A stretch of 20,788 bases of DNA from Parabacteroides sp. AM08-6 (GCF_003473295.1 NZ_QRMP01000042.1:1-20788), one strand, 5' to 3'; shown: positions 1 to 7,198, numbered from the stretch's first letter. Numbers and translations are program-made. Notes: generated from the letters alone by a model not told the origin.

Positions 1-51
1 ACGAAACTGGATGCGGATACAATTGCGGCTATACAAAAGGAATTTTCTTAA
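1..51 (+). CDS. 3' end of an unidentified gene (partial)
   Basis: The first 16 codons read TKLDADTIAAIQKEFS and stop at TAA 49-51, sixteen bases before a strong terminator hairpin. That position makes this frame the likely end of a + strand gene beginning left of the window. A second frame stays open to about base 163, but it would run through the terminator and is less likely. Nothing in 16 residues allows identification. Confidence 0.55.
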   Translation, partial: TKLDADTIAAIQKEFS

Positions 52-66
52 CATAGATGTATCGGA

Positions 67-104
67 TAGCAGCGGTAACCGGTTTTACCGCTGCTATTTT
101 GTTT
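67..104 (+). terminator. Rho-independent terminator of the upstream gene
   Basis: A perfect 12-bp stem (TAGCAGCGGTAA at 67-78 with TTACCGCTGCTA at 85-96) with a 6-nt loop is followed by TTTTGTTT. It lies just after the partial gene at the left edge and separates it from the sulfatase gene. Confidence 0.85.
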
Positions 105-180
105 CAACTTCCCAAGAGCTAAAAATCATTTTTAGTTCTTTTTCTGTTTCATATATCCTTTAAATCGAATTCTTTTTAAG

Positions 181-188
181 TACATTTG
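181..188 (+). promoter_or_regulatory. Candidate Bacteroides-type -7 box for the sulfatase gene
   Basis: TACATTTG fits the TAnnTTTG -7 consensus exactly and lies 25 nt before the start codon, giving a leader of about 20 nt. No convincing -33 TTTG is seen at the usual 19-21 nt upstream, so the promoter may be weak or need an activator. Confidence 0.45.
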
Positions 189-213
189 TCTATATTTAGA
201 AATAGCTATTGTC

Positions 214-1650
214 ATGAAAAACAGCAAAATCCTTTTATTCTCTTCACTAGCCTCCTTTTCGTTGCCGGTAATGGCAGCCGGTTACACCAATTTTATTCTT
301 ATCAATTTGGATGATGCCGGATATGGTGATTTTTCCTATAATGGAGCGTATGGCTATACAACTCCGAATATAGATAAAATGGCTGCCGAAGGGGTTCGTT
401 TTACCCATTTTCTGGCCGGACAACCTATCAGTGGAGCTTCGCGGGCAGGCTTGTTGACCGGTTGTTATCCGAACCGAATAGGTTTTGCCGGTGCTCCGGG
501 ACCGGATTCCGATTATGGCATCAATCCGGACGAAATGACGATAGGGGAATTATTGAAGCAAAAAGGGTATAGTACTGCCGTGTTCGGTAAGTGGCATCTA
601 GGTAGCCAACATCCGTTCCTGCCGTTGCAGAATGGTTTCGATGAGTATTACGGGCTGCCTTATTCCAATGATATGTGGCCGTTTCATCCGCAACAAGGGG
701 AAGTTTTTAATTTCCCGGATTTGCCGACTTACGATGGAAACGAGGTGGTTGGATATAATACGGACCAATCTTGTTTTACGACCGATTATACGACTCGTTC
801 CGTGAACTTTATCCGTAAGAATAAAAACAAACCGTTTTTTCTTTATCTGGCCCATTCCATGCCACATGTCCCGTTGGCCGTGTCGGATAAGTTTAAAGGA
901 AAAAGTGAACAGGGATTGTACGGAGATGTAATGATGGAAATAGACTGGAGTGTCGGAGAGGTACTGAAAACTTTGCGTGAACTTGGTCTGGAAGAAAATA
1001 CGCTGGTGATACTGACATCCGACAACGGTCCGTGGGCTAATTACGGTAACCATGCCGGTTCGACGGGTGGATTGCGGGAAGCAAAAGCCACGACTTTCGA
1101 TGGTGGAAACCGTATTCCTTGTGTGATGTACTGGAAGGGTAAAACTCAGCCGGGAACTACTTGTAATAAACTGGCTTCCAATATCGACCTGTTTCCTACA
1201 TTTGCCGAAATCAGTGGTGCCGCACTTCCGGAACGGAAAATAGACGGTATCAGTTTACTCCCTTTGATAAAAGGGGAAAAAGATGCTGAACCGCGTAAAT
1301 CGTTTGTTTATTATTATAATAAAAATGACCTGGAAGCTGTTACCGATGGTCGTTTTAAGCTGGTGTTTCCCCATAAATACGTGACTTATGGGGCTTATCT
1401 CCCCGGAAATGACGGTAAACCCGGGCAATTGACCAATCTGGAAATCCGGAAACCCGAACTTTACGACTTGCGCCGGGATGCCGGTGAACGGTATGATGTA
1501 ATCACCCAATATCCGGAAGAGGCAGCCAAATTAATGAAAATAGCCGATGAAATGCGTGAAGATTTAGGCGACAACCTGACCCGTATGAAAGGGAAGGGAC
1601 GTCGGGAACCCGGACACGTTCGTCTCACCCCGCCAGCGCAGAAGAAATGA
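214..1650 (+). CDS. Secreted sulfatase, Ser-type (arylsulfatase family S1)
   Basis: A 478-residue alkaline-phosphatase-fold sulfatase that should hydrolyse a sulfate ester in the periplasm or outside the cell. Residues 1-22 form a signal peptide (hydrophobic core, ending VMAA). The catalytic signature is SGASRAGLLTG at 73-83: the residue converted to formylglycine is Ser73 rather than Cys, so maturation needs an anaerobic radical-SAM enzyme (anSME), which is not in this window. Other family residues visible are D33/D34 (Ca2+ ligands), GKWHLG at 125-130, H214, D270/N271 and K291. Length is normal for the family. The substrate cannot be read from sequence; host glycans such as mucin or glycosaminoglycans are the usual targets in gut Bacteroidales. 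No SusC/SusD pair lies beside it, so it is not in an obvious polysaccharide utilisation locus. Its last 26 bp overlap the end of mgtE on the other strand. Confidence 0.93.
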   Translation: MKNSKILLFSSLASFSLPVMAAGYTNFILINLDDAGYGDFSYNGAYGYTTPNIDKMAAEGVRFTHFLAGQPISGASRAGLLTGCYPNRIGFAGAPGPDSDYGINPDEMTIGELLKQKGYSTAVFGKWHLGSQHPFLPLQNGFDEYYGLPYSNDMWPFHPQQGEVFNFPDLPTYDGNEVVGYNTDQSCFTTDYTTRSVNFIRKNKNKPFFLYLAHSMPHVPLAVSDKFKGKSEQGLYGDVMMEIDWSVGEVLKTLRELGLEENTLVILTSDNGPWANYGNHAGSTGGLREAKATTFDGGNRIPCVMYWKGKTQPGTTCNKLASNIDLFPTFAEISGAALPERKIDGISLLPLIKGEKDAEPRKSFVYYYNKNDLEAVTDGRFKLVFPHKYVTYGAYLPGNDGKPGQLTNLEIRKPELYDLRRDAGERYDVITQYPEEAAKLMKIADEMREDLGDNLTRMKGKGRREPGHVRLTPPAQKK

Positions 1651-2974
1651 ACATATAAATCATCATCCCGATAATATCGTTTGTAATGGTGATAAACGGC
1701 CCGGTAGCCAATGCCGGGTCTACCTTTATTTTGTCGAGAGTCATGGGAACCAGTGTACCGAAAATACTGGCAAACATGACTACGGCAAAAAGGCTCAGCG
1801 ATACGGATGCCGTAATACCCCGGTCGCCCAACATAAAGAAGTTGTAGACGAATACGACCAGACTGATGATACTGGCATTAATTAATGAAACGACAGCTTC
1901 TTTGAGTATCTGGGAAAGAATATTCCCGGCTTTTAACGTGTTGTTGGCCAAGCCTTGTACAACGATAGCCGACGATTGAATTCCTACGTTTCCTCCTGTC
2001 CCTCCAATCAAGGGAATAAATAACGCCATTTTAGGATTTACAGCAAAGTTCCCTTCAAAATTCCCAAGTATCAGGGAGTTGCCTATACCGCCAATCATCC
2101 CGATTAGTAGCCAGGGAAGACGGGCGGCTGTTTGTGTAAATACATTGTCCGACGTTTCCACATCTTGGGAGATACCGGATGCCAACTGGTAGTCACGTTC
2201 GTGTTGCTCGCGGACTTCGTCCATTACGTCGTCGATGGTGATGCGTCCTACCAGACGTCCGATACTGTCGACGACCGGTAAAGCTACCAGGTCGTATTTT
2301 TCGATTGTCTGAGTGACCTCTTCAATACTGTCGCTGTCTCGTACCGAAATAGGGTCCTTTTTCATCACATGCTTGATTTTGGAAACCGACGGATTCGTGA
2401 TGAGCGTCTGAAGTTGCAGGACTCCACGCAGGCGTTCGTCGTCGTCTACCACATACACATAGTAGATTTCATCCATTTCTTCCGCCTGTTTACGCATTTC
2501 ATCGATACATTTGGGCATACTCCAATTCTCGTTTACCACAATCATTTCGGTACCCATCAAGCCACCGGCCGTATCCTCGTCATATTTCAGCAAGTCGACA
2601 ATGTCGCCGGCCTGTTCCACGTCTTCGATGTGCGAAAGAATCTCTTCCTGGGTATCTTCATCCAACTCACGCATCAGGTCTACCGCATCGTCGGTCTCCA
2701 TATTATCGACAAAGCGTTTAGCAATCAGTTCGTTGGGCAACTCTTTCAGTAACTTATGACGGTCCTCTTCATCCAGTTCCATCAGAACGTCGGCTGCTTT
2801 CTCTCCATCCATCAGCAAATAGAGATAGATAGCTTCCTGCAAGTTCAGTTCCTGATAAAGTTCGGCAATATCCGCCGGATACAACTCGTCCAGCAGTTCT
2901 TTGATTTTAGCATCGTCTTTTTCAGCGATGATATCCCGCAGGTGTTCGATATATTCTTTCGTCAGTTCAATCAT
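1625..2974 (-). CDS. mgtE: Magnesium transporter MgtE
   Basis: A 449-residue Mg2+ channel of the inner membrane, full length for the family. An acidic helical N domain (about residues 10-127, with repeats such as PADIAELYQEL) is followed by two CBS domains (about 135-255), a linker helix and five membrane helices (about 280-449). In the family, Mg2+ binding to the cytosolic domains closes the pore. The C-terminal pore region keeps the typical VDPALATGP and TNDIIG stretches, where the conserved Asp of the selectivity site lies. The start is 12 bp after the rsmA stop on the same strand, so the two are almost certainly one transcript. The stop codon lies inside the end of the convergent sulfatase gene. 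No hairpin terminator is visible at the shared end. Confidence 0.95.
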   Translation of the reverse strand: MIELTKEYIEHLRDIIAEKDDAKIKELLDELYPADIAELYQELNLQEAIYLYLLMDGEKAADVLMELDEEDRHKLLKELPNELIAKRFVDNMETDDAVDLMRELDEDTQEEILSHIEDVEQAGDIVDLLKYDEDTAGGLMGTEMIVVNENWSMPKCIDEMRKQAEEMDEIYYVYVVDDDERLRGVLQLQTLITNPSVSKIKHVMKKDPISVRDSDSIEEVTQTIEKYDLVALPVVDSIGRLVGRITIDDVMDEVREQHERDYQLASGISQDVETSDNVFTQTAARLPWLLIGMIGGIGNSLILGNFEGNFAVNPKMALFIPLIGGTGGNVGIQSSAIVVQGLANNTLKAGNILSQILKEAVVSLINASIISLVVFVYNFFMLGDRGITASVSLSLFAVVMFASIFGTLVPMTLDKIKVDPALATGPFITITNDIIGMMIYMFISSALAG

Positions 2975-2986
2975 TTTTATGCCTGT

Positions 2987-3778
2987 TTAAGGTTGGGATG
3001 ATGATAAGTTTCGTTCCGTGATTAATGTCAGTTCCACAAACTGTTCCACCGACAACTGCTCCGGGCGTTTGTCGAATATCGGTAGTGCGTAGTCCGGGCA
3101 ATCTTTTCCAAGCAAAGGTTTCATCGAGTTGCGCAGTGTTTTACGACGTTGGTTGAAAGATGTTTTAACCACCGTTTTAAACAACGCTTCGTCACATCCC
3201 AGCTCCGTACGTTTGTTCCGTGTCATGCGGATAACAGCACTTTTAACTTTGGGAGGCGGGTCAAACACCGTTTCGCTGACGGTGAACAGATATTCCACAT
3301 CATACCAGGCTTGAAGCAATACGCTTAGAATACCATAGGCTTTGCGGCCGGGACCGGAAGCTAACCGTTCCGCAACCTCTTTCTGTATCATGCCCGAACA
3401 ACAGGGTATCTTTTCCTTATAATCGAGTACTTTAAAAAATATCTGGCTGGAAATATTGTACGGATAGTTACCAATCACACAAAACTCACCCGGAAAGAGC
3501 TTACTCAAATCCAACCGCAGAAAATCTTCTGCAATGATTTTTCCTTCTAAGGCAGGGAAATTCTGTTCCAGATAATCAACCGACTCCAAATCCAGTTCCA
3601 CCACCGTCAGGTCGTGTCCGGCTTCCAGCAGGAATTGGGTCAGGACTCCCATGCCCGGACCGATTTCCAAAACAGGCAGATGCTGATAATCCGACAATGT
3701 ATCTGCTATTCGCTGTGCGATATGCAAATCTTTCAGGAAATGTTGTCCTAATGATTTCTTTGGCTTGACTAATCTCAT
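2987..3778 (-). CDS. rsmA: 16S rRNA dimethyladenosine transferase RsmA (KsgA)
   Basis: This enzyme uses S-adenosylmethionine to dimethylate two adjacent adenines in the 3' terminal helix of 16S rRNA during 30S maturation. The 263-residue product has the family marks: GQHFLKD at 11-17, the SAM-binding loop LEIGPGMGVLT at 37-47, acidic E61 after beta-2, and the catalytic NYPYN at 104-108 (usually N-L/I-P-Y-N; Tyr at the second position is a mild variant). The C-terminal helical domain is present to the end. It is first in the rsmA-mgtE transcript and diverges from the flippase-like gene across a 95-bp intergenic region that holds promoter boxes for both directions. Confidence 0.96.
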   Translation of the reverse strand: MRLVKPKKSLGQHFLKDLHIAQRIADTLSDYQHLPVLEIGPGMGVLTQFLLEAGHDLTVVELDLESVDYLEQNFPALEGKIIAEDFLRLDLSKLFPGEFCVIGNYPYNISSQIFFKVLDYKEKIPCCSGMIQKEVAERLASGPGRKAYGILSVLLQAWYDVEYLFTVSETVFDPPPKVKSAVIRMTRNKRTELGCDEALFKTVVKTSFNQRRKTLRNSMKPLLGKDCPDYALPIFDKRPEQLSVEQFVELTLITERNLSSSQP

Positions 3779-3818
3779 ACACTTTCTTGGTGTAATGTGT
3801 TTGTATTAAAATATTGTT

Positions 3819-3826
3819 TATCTTTG
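3819..3826 (+). promoter_or_regulatory. Candidate -7 box for the flippase-like gene and pepD
   Basis: TATCTTTG matches TAnnTTTG and lies 47 nt before the start codon at 3874. A TTTG at 3800-3803 is only 15 nt upstream, shorter than the usual spacing of about 19-21. The box lies next to the opposing rsmA box at 3835-3842, so the two promoters share a very small intergenic space and may interfere. Confidence 0.45.
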
Positions 3827-3834
3827 TTGCCGCA

Positions 3835-3842
3835 CAAAAATA
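3835..3842 (-). promoter_or_regulatory. Candidate -7 box for rsmA-mgtE
   Basis: Read on the - strand the sequence is TATTTTTG, matching TAnnTTTG, 57 nt upstream of the rsmA start codon. No clear -33 TTTG is seen at the expected distance, so this rests on the -7 box alone. Confidence 0.35.
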
Positions 3843-3873
3843 CTACAAATAATTTAAAGTCATCTTACACATA

Positions 3874-4896
3874 ATGAATTTTAAAGCAATCCTACGTACG
3901 TTTGTCAAGATATTTCTTCCCCTTGCTTTTGGCTGTTTACTCCTTTGGTATTTGTATAGTAAAATGGACATAAGTGAGATATGGGCTGTTGTCCGGCGGG
4001 GTGTTCATTACGAAATTATTCTGTTTTCCCTTTTGTTTGGCCTCGGGGCCAATATCATGCGGGGGTTACGTTGGGGCTTGCTGATTCGTTCATTGGGCGA
4101 TAAGGTGAAGACGAGTGATGTCATCTATGCAGTTTTGGGGAATTATGCCGTCAATCTGGTCTTGCCGCGTGTAGGCGAAGTGTGGCGTTGTGGTATGATA
4201 ACCAAATATGATAATATTCCTTTCACCCGCCTGTTGGGGACCTTATTGATTGACCGTGTGAGCGATACCGTAATGGTCGGTCTGATTACCATGTCTATAA
4301 TATTGTTCAACTTTGACTTCTTCCAGGCTTTCTTTTCCCTTAATCCGACTTTACTGGATGGCTTCCGGACGATGTTTAATTCTATATGGATTTATGTGGC
4401 AGGTATAATTTTTATCGCTGTAATTTGGTTTATATTCACATATATGAGTAACTTTACGCTGGTGAAGAAAGCCAAATCGATGCTTCAGAATATTTGGGAA
4501 GGCATGAAGAGCATTTGGTTGATGAAACAAAAGGGTCTGTTTGTCATACAGACATTGTTGATTTGGACTGGCTATTTCTTGTATTTCTATGTTACGTTCT
4601 ACGCATTCGATTTTACCCGAAATCTGGGTGTAACGGTTGGCCTGATAGCCTTTACAATGAGTAGTATCGCTGTTGCCGTCCCGATTCAGGGGGGCATGGG
4701 GCCATGGCACTTTATGGTGATTGCCACTTTGATGTGCTACGGTGTAAATGAAAACGATGCTGCCGCTTTTGCACTGGTGGTATTTACGATACAGACGGCA
4801 TGGTTGGGATTGACCGGTTTGTTCGGAGTAGTGGCTTTGCCAATCACAAACAGAAAAAGAATAGAAAGTGAAGAGGTGAAACAAACTCTTCCATAA
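3874..4896 (+). CDS. Flippase-like integral membrane protein (LPG synthase membrane-region family)
   Basis: A 340-residue polytopic inner-membrane protein of the UPF0104 family, which is related to the membrane half of MprF/lysylphosphatidylglycerol synthase. About eight hydrophobic segments can be seen, beginning with residues 13-28 and 47-58. The family signature around N-L-V-L-P-R-V-G-E-V-W-R lies at 94-105. A soluble aminoacyl-transferase domain is absent, so it should not make lysyl-phosphatidylglycerol by itself; members are thought to move lipids or lipid-linked glycans, and the actual substrate here is unknown. The start fits the upstream promoter box. The next gene, pepD, follows after 36 bp with no promoter or terminator between, so they probably share a transcript although their functions do not obviously connect. 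Confidence 0.88.
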   Translation: MNFKAILRTFVKIFLPLAFGCLLLWYLYSKMDISEIWAVVRRGVHYEIILFSLLFGLGANIMRGLRWGLLIRSLGDKVKTSDVIYAVLGNYAVNLVLPRVGEVWRCGMITKYDNIPFTRLLGTLLIDRVSDTVMVGLITMSIILFNFDFFQAFFSLNPTLLDGFRTMFNSIWIYVAGIIFIAVIWFIFTYMSNFTLVKKAKSMLQNIWEGMKSIWLMKQKGLFVIQTLLIWTGYFLYFYVTFYAFDFTRNLGVTVGLIAFTMSSIAVAVPIQGGMGPWHFMVIATLMCYGVNENDAAAFALVVFTIQTAWLGLTGLFGVVALPITNRKRIESEEVKQTLP

Positions 4897-4932
4897 ATAA
4901 ACTATTATTGGTAACAAAAAAACGTCTTTTTT

Positions 4933-6387
4933 ATGTCAGCAGAAATCAAAAATCTTTCTCCGCAGCCTGTATGGGGTAACTTCTACGCCCTTACACAAAT
5001 CCCCCGTCCGACCGGACACATGGAGGCTGTTACTCGCTTTATGGTAGATTTTGGTAAAGGATTGGGATTGGAAACCCTGCAAGACGAAGTGGGAAACGTT
5101 TTGATTCGTAAGCCTGCCTCTCCGGGTATGGAAGAACACAAAACCGTGACCATGCAGGCTCATCTGGATATGGTTCCTCAAAAGAATTCATCTGTCAAGC
5201 ATGATTTCCTAACCGACTCGATTGATGCGTACATAGACGGCGAATGGGTGAAAGCCCGCGAAACGACTTTGGGAGCGGACAATGGTATCGGAGCCGCTTT
5301 CGCAATGGCCGCCTTGGCGGATAAGAACCTGAAACACGGTCCGCTCGAAGCTCTTTTCACCATCAACGAAGAAGTGGGGATGGACGGAGCTTTCGGTTTG
5401 AAGCCGGGTTTCCTGAAAGGCGAAATCCTGTTGAACTGTGACTCGGAAGAAGAGGGACAGTTGTTTGTAGGTTGTGCCGGTGGCGCCGACCTGAATGTTT
5501 CCATGCAGTTTAAGGAAGATACTTATATACCCGAAGGCGATGTGGCTGTTAAAATCAGCCTGACCGGTTTGAAGGGCGGGCATTCCGGTGTGGATATCCA
5601 CTTGGGACGCGCCAACGCCAATAAACTGATGTTCCGTTTTCTGAAAGAGGCGGTTCGCGATTATGGCGCTCGTCTTTCTTCTGTGGATGGCGGTTCGCTG
5701 CGCAATGCCATTCCGCGTGAAGCGTTTGCTGTCATGACCATTCCGGGTGATAATATAGAAGCTTTGTGGGAACTGGTTTCCGATTATCAAGAAACTTTCC
5801 GCACCGAATATAAAGGGATTGAGGAGAATATCAGTTTTGTTGCCGAAATGACCGAGATGCCTGCTACGCTGATACCCGAAGAAATTCAGGACGACTTGAT
5901 TAATGCAATCGAAGGTTGCCAGAACGGAGTCATCAGCATGTTGGTCGATTTTCCCGGAACGGTCGAGTCTTCTACCAATCTGGCTATTGTCCATTCTTCC
6001 AATGAATTGATTGAAATCCAGTTGTTGGTCCGCAGTTCCTCCGAAAGCCGTAAGGAATCGGTTTGCTCCAGTTTGGAAAGTGTTTTCTCCCTGGCAGGTG
6101 CTAAAGTGGAATACGATGGCGCTTATGGAGGTTGGCAACCGAATATCGATTCCCCCATCCTCACAATCATGGAAAAAACGTATGCCGAATTATTCGGTAA
6201 AAAGCCGGCAGTAAAAGTGATGCATGCCGGTCTGGAATGCGGTATCATCCAAGAGTCTTATCCGAATATGGACATGATTTCCATCGGTCCGGATCTGCAG
6301 CATCCGCATTCTCCCGACGAGCGGGTTAGTATCCCGTCCGTTCAGCGGGTATGGGATTTCATCGTTGCAACATTAGCTCGTATCTAA
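4933..6387 (+). CDS. pepD: Aminoacyl-histidine dipeptidase / cytosol nonspecific dipeptidase PepD
   Basis: A 484-residue M20-family di-zinc peptidase of the cytoplasm that cleaves a broad range of dipeptides, including Xaa-His. Metal and catalytic residues are visible in order: H77 and D79 in AHLDMVP, D116 in GADNGIG, E146/E147 in NEEVGM, D170 in NCDSEE, and H459 in the C-terminal HPHSPDE. The lid/dimerisation domain (about 190-390) includes KGGHSGVDIHLGRANA, typical of PepD. Length matches the E. coli enzyme (about 485). It probably shares a transcript with the flippase-like gene and ends at a strong terminator 27 bp downstream. Its role is likely amino-acid recovery from peptides, which suits a peptide-fermenting gut anaerobe. 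Confidence 0.95.
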   Translation: MSAEIKNLSPQPVWGNFYALTQIPRPTGHMEAVTRFMVDFGKGLGLETLQDEVGNVLIRKPASPGMEEHKTVTMQAHLDMVPQKNSSVKHDFLTDSIDAYIDGEWVKARETTLGADNGIGAAFAMAALADKNLKHGPLEALFTINEEVGMDGAFGLKPGFLKGEILLNCDSEEEGQLFVGCAGGADLNVSMQFKEDTYIPEGDVAVKISLTGLKGGHSGVDIHLGRANANKLMFRFLKEAVRDYGARLSSVDGGSLRNAIPREAFAVMTIPGDNIEALWELVSDYQETFRTEYKGIEENISFVAEMTEMPATLIPEEIQDDLINAIEGCQNGVISMLVDFPGTVESSTNLAIVHSSNELIEIQLLVRSSSESRKESVCSSLESVFSLAGAKVEYDGAYGGWQPNIDSPILTIMEKTYAELFGKKPAVKVMHAGLECGIIQESYPNMDMISIGPDLQHPHSPDERVSIPSVQRVWDFIVATLARI

Positions 6388-6414
6388 TCTATCTTACCGA
6401 TATATCTTTTACAG

Positions 6415-6450
6415 GCCCCTTGGTGTTCAGACGCCGAGGGGCTTTTTTTT
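6415..6450 (+). terminator. Rho-independent terminator after pepD
   Basis: GCCCCTTGGTGT (6415-6426) pairs with ACGCCGAGGGGC (6431-6442) through 12 bp including two G-U pairs, with a TCAG loop and then eight T residues (6443-6450). It cleanly isolates pepD from the gene-free region to the right. Confidence 0.92.
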
Positions 6451-6511
6451 GTCCGATATTATGAATTTGAAGCAGTGAGTGCCATTCACGTGTAAGTCTA
6501 ACCCCTTGATG

Positions 6512-6540
6512 AATGATTGCGTTAGCTAACGTCAATCATT
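6512..6540. repeat. Near-perfect palindrome
   Basis: AATGATTG-CGTTAG (6512-6525) is followed directly by CTAACG-T-CAATCATT (6526-6540): 14 bp per arm with a single unpaired T at 6532 and no loop. The centre CGTTAGCTAACG is a perfect 12-bp palindrome. The missing loop suits a dimeric DNA-binding protein better than an RNA hairpin; its role is unknown. Confidence 0.7.
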
Positions 6541-6576
6541 ATTTGCTTTTATGTAAAACGTGCTTGGCGTTTGTTG

Positions 6577-6610
6577 ATTTTCACCCAAGCGATTTTACTT
6601 TCAATATATA
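6577..6610 (+). repeat. Left arm of a long inverted repeat
   Basis: This 34-bp arm matches the reverse complement of 6671-6704 at 32 positions; the mismatches are at 6584 and 6591. Weaker complementarity (about 14 of 24) extends outward from 6576 to 6553. The inner end overlaps a separate perfect 18-bp palindrome, TTTCAATATATATTGAAA (6599-6616). Confidence 0.8.
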
Positions 6611-6670
6611 TTGAAAATAAGAAATACAATTATTGAAAATAAAAATGACAATTGTTGTTTTATCTTTTTA

Positions 6671-6704
6671 TATATATTGAAAGTAAAATTGCTTGAGTGA
6701 AAAA
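6671..6704 (-). repeat. Right arm of the long inverted repeat
   Basis: Partner of 6577-6610 across a 60-bp AT-rich spacer. The spacer carries ATTGAAAATAA twice near its left side (6610-6620 and 6632-6642) but no TAnnTTTG promoter box on either strand. It may be a MITE-like remnant or a transcript hairpin; it lacks the ACGTACGT core of the inverted repeat further right. Confidence 0.8.
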
Positions 6705-6975
6705 TATAAAAAGCATAGGGCGTTTTGTAAGAAGGGAAGCTATACTTCCTGAATTTCATCGGATAGTGTTAAATCTTATAAACGAAAACCGCTTCAAAGC
6801 GGGCAAGCCGAGAAAATACTCATTTTACTGACTTTATCTGTTTTCGTAATTGTTTGATTATGAATAAATTGCTATTTTGTATAATGTACGCGTGTACCTA
6901 TATATCAGAGGGGTGAAAATGGGTGTAAAAATCGATAATTGGATTGATAATTAGGGAGATAGAAGACCGAAACAG

Positions 6976-7006
6976 AATGACTAAAATAAACGTACGTTTT
7001 TTCTAG
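6976..7006 (+). repeat. Left inverted-repeat arm (invertase site)
   Basis: The reverse complement matches 7154-7184 at 30 of 31 positions. The arm is itself partly symmetric about the perfect palindrome AACGTACGTT, so it also resembles the right arm in direct orientation at about 27 of 31 positions. Confidence 0.88.
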
Positions 7007-7009
7007 CCA

Positions 7010-7039
7010 CAAAAATAGGCATAAGTTTTGAACCTGCAA
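7010..7039 (-). promoter_or_regulatory. Promoter inside the invertible segment, facing away from the gene
   Basis: On the - strand, TTG (7037-7039) is followed after exactly 19 nt by TATTTTTG (7010-7017), a close match to the Bacteroides -33/-7 consensus with the right spacing. Transcription would begin within the left arm and run left into non-coding DNA. After inversion the same promoter would sit at the right edge of the segment and read into the gene at 7261. Confidence 0.7.
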
Positions 7040-7153
7040 TTCTTTTCTTGAATTTTTTTATCGTTTGTATGTGCTTTCTTATCAATTAGATAGCAAAGTA
7101 TGTACAAAAATCGGGCTTTCCGTTACGAACTCAGAAAACGCCTGAAAAAATGA

Positions 7154-7184
7154 CTAGAAAAAACGTACGTTTAATTTAGTCATT
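7154..7184 (-). repeat. Right inverted-repeat arm (invertase site)
   Basis: Partner of 6976-7006. Its surroundings are more symmetric than those of the left arm: ATGACTA at 7150-7156 mirrors TAGTCAT at 7177-7183 around the core AAACGTACGTTT (7161-7172). Confidence 0.88.
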
Positions 7185-7198
7185 ATACAGAAGTTAAC

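Larger units (their letters stand above)
6976..7184. other. Candidate invertible promoter segment (phase-variation switch)
   Basis: Two 31-bp arms (6976-7006, 7154-7184) are inverted copies with a single mismatch and enclose 147 bp (7007-7153). Both arms carry AAACGTACGT (6988-6997 and 7161-7170), which fits the ARACGTWCGT core that I recall for Mpi-controlled inversions in Bacteroides fragilis. The enclosed DNA has a promoter at its left edge that points away from the downstream gene. This arrangement of a short segment, an edge promoter and arms with the core is the usual form of Bacteroidales promoter switches. The recombinase is not encoded in the window, which is normal for a globally acting invertase. 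Inversion itself is inferred, not observed. Confidence 0.8.

Noticed and set aside
3894..3903. ACGTACGTTT (invertase core on the - strand) near the start of the flippase-like gene
   Set aside because: A lone core inside a coding sequence with none of the arm flanks and no inverted partner at switch distance; one such 10-mer by chance in 20 kb is not surprising.
5209..6138. A 309-codon open frame on the - strand within pepD
   Set aside because: It lies wholly opposite a well-conserved M20 peptidase gene, has no family motifs and no promoter box, and reads like a translated shadow of pepD codons.
6610..6642. Two ATTGAAAATAA copies as the start of a CRISPR or tandem array
   Set aside because: Only two short AT-rich copies occur and there is no regular spacer pattern.
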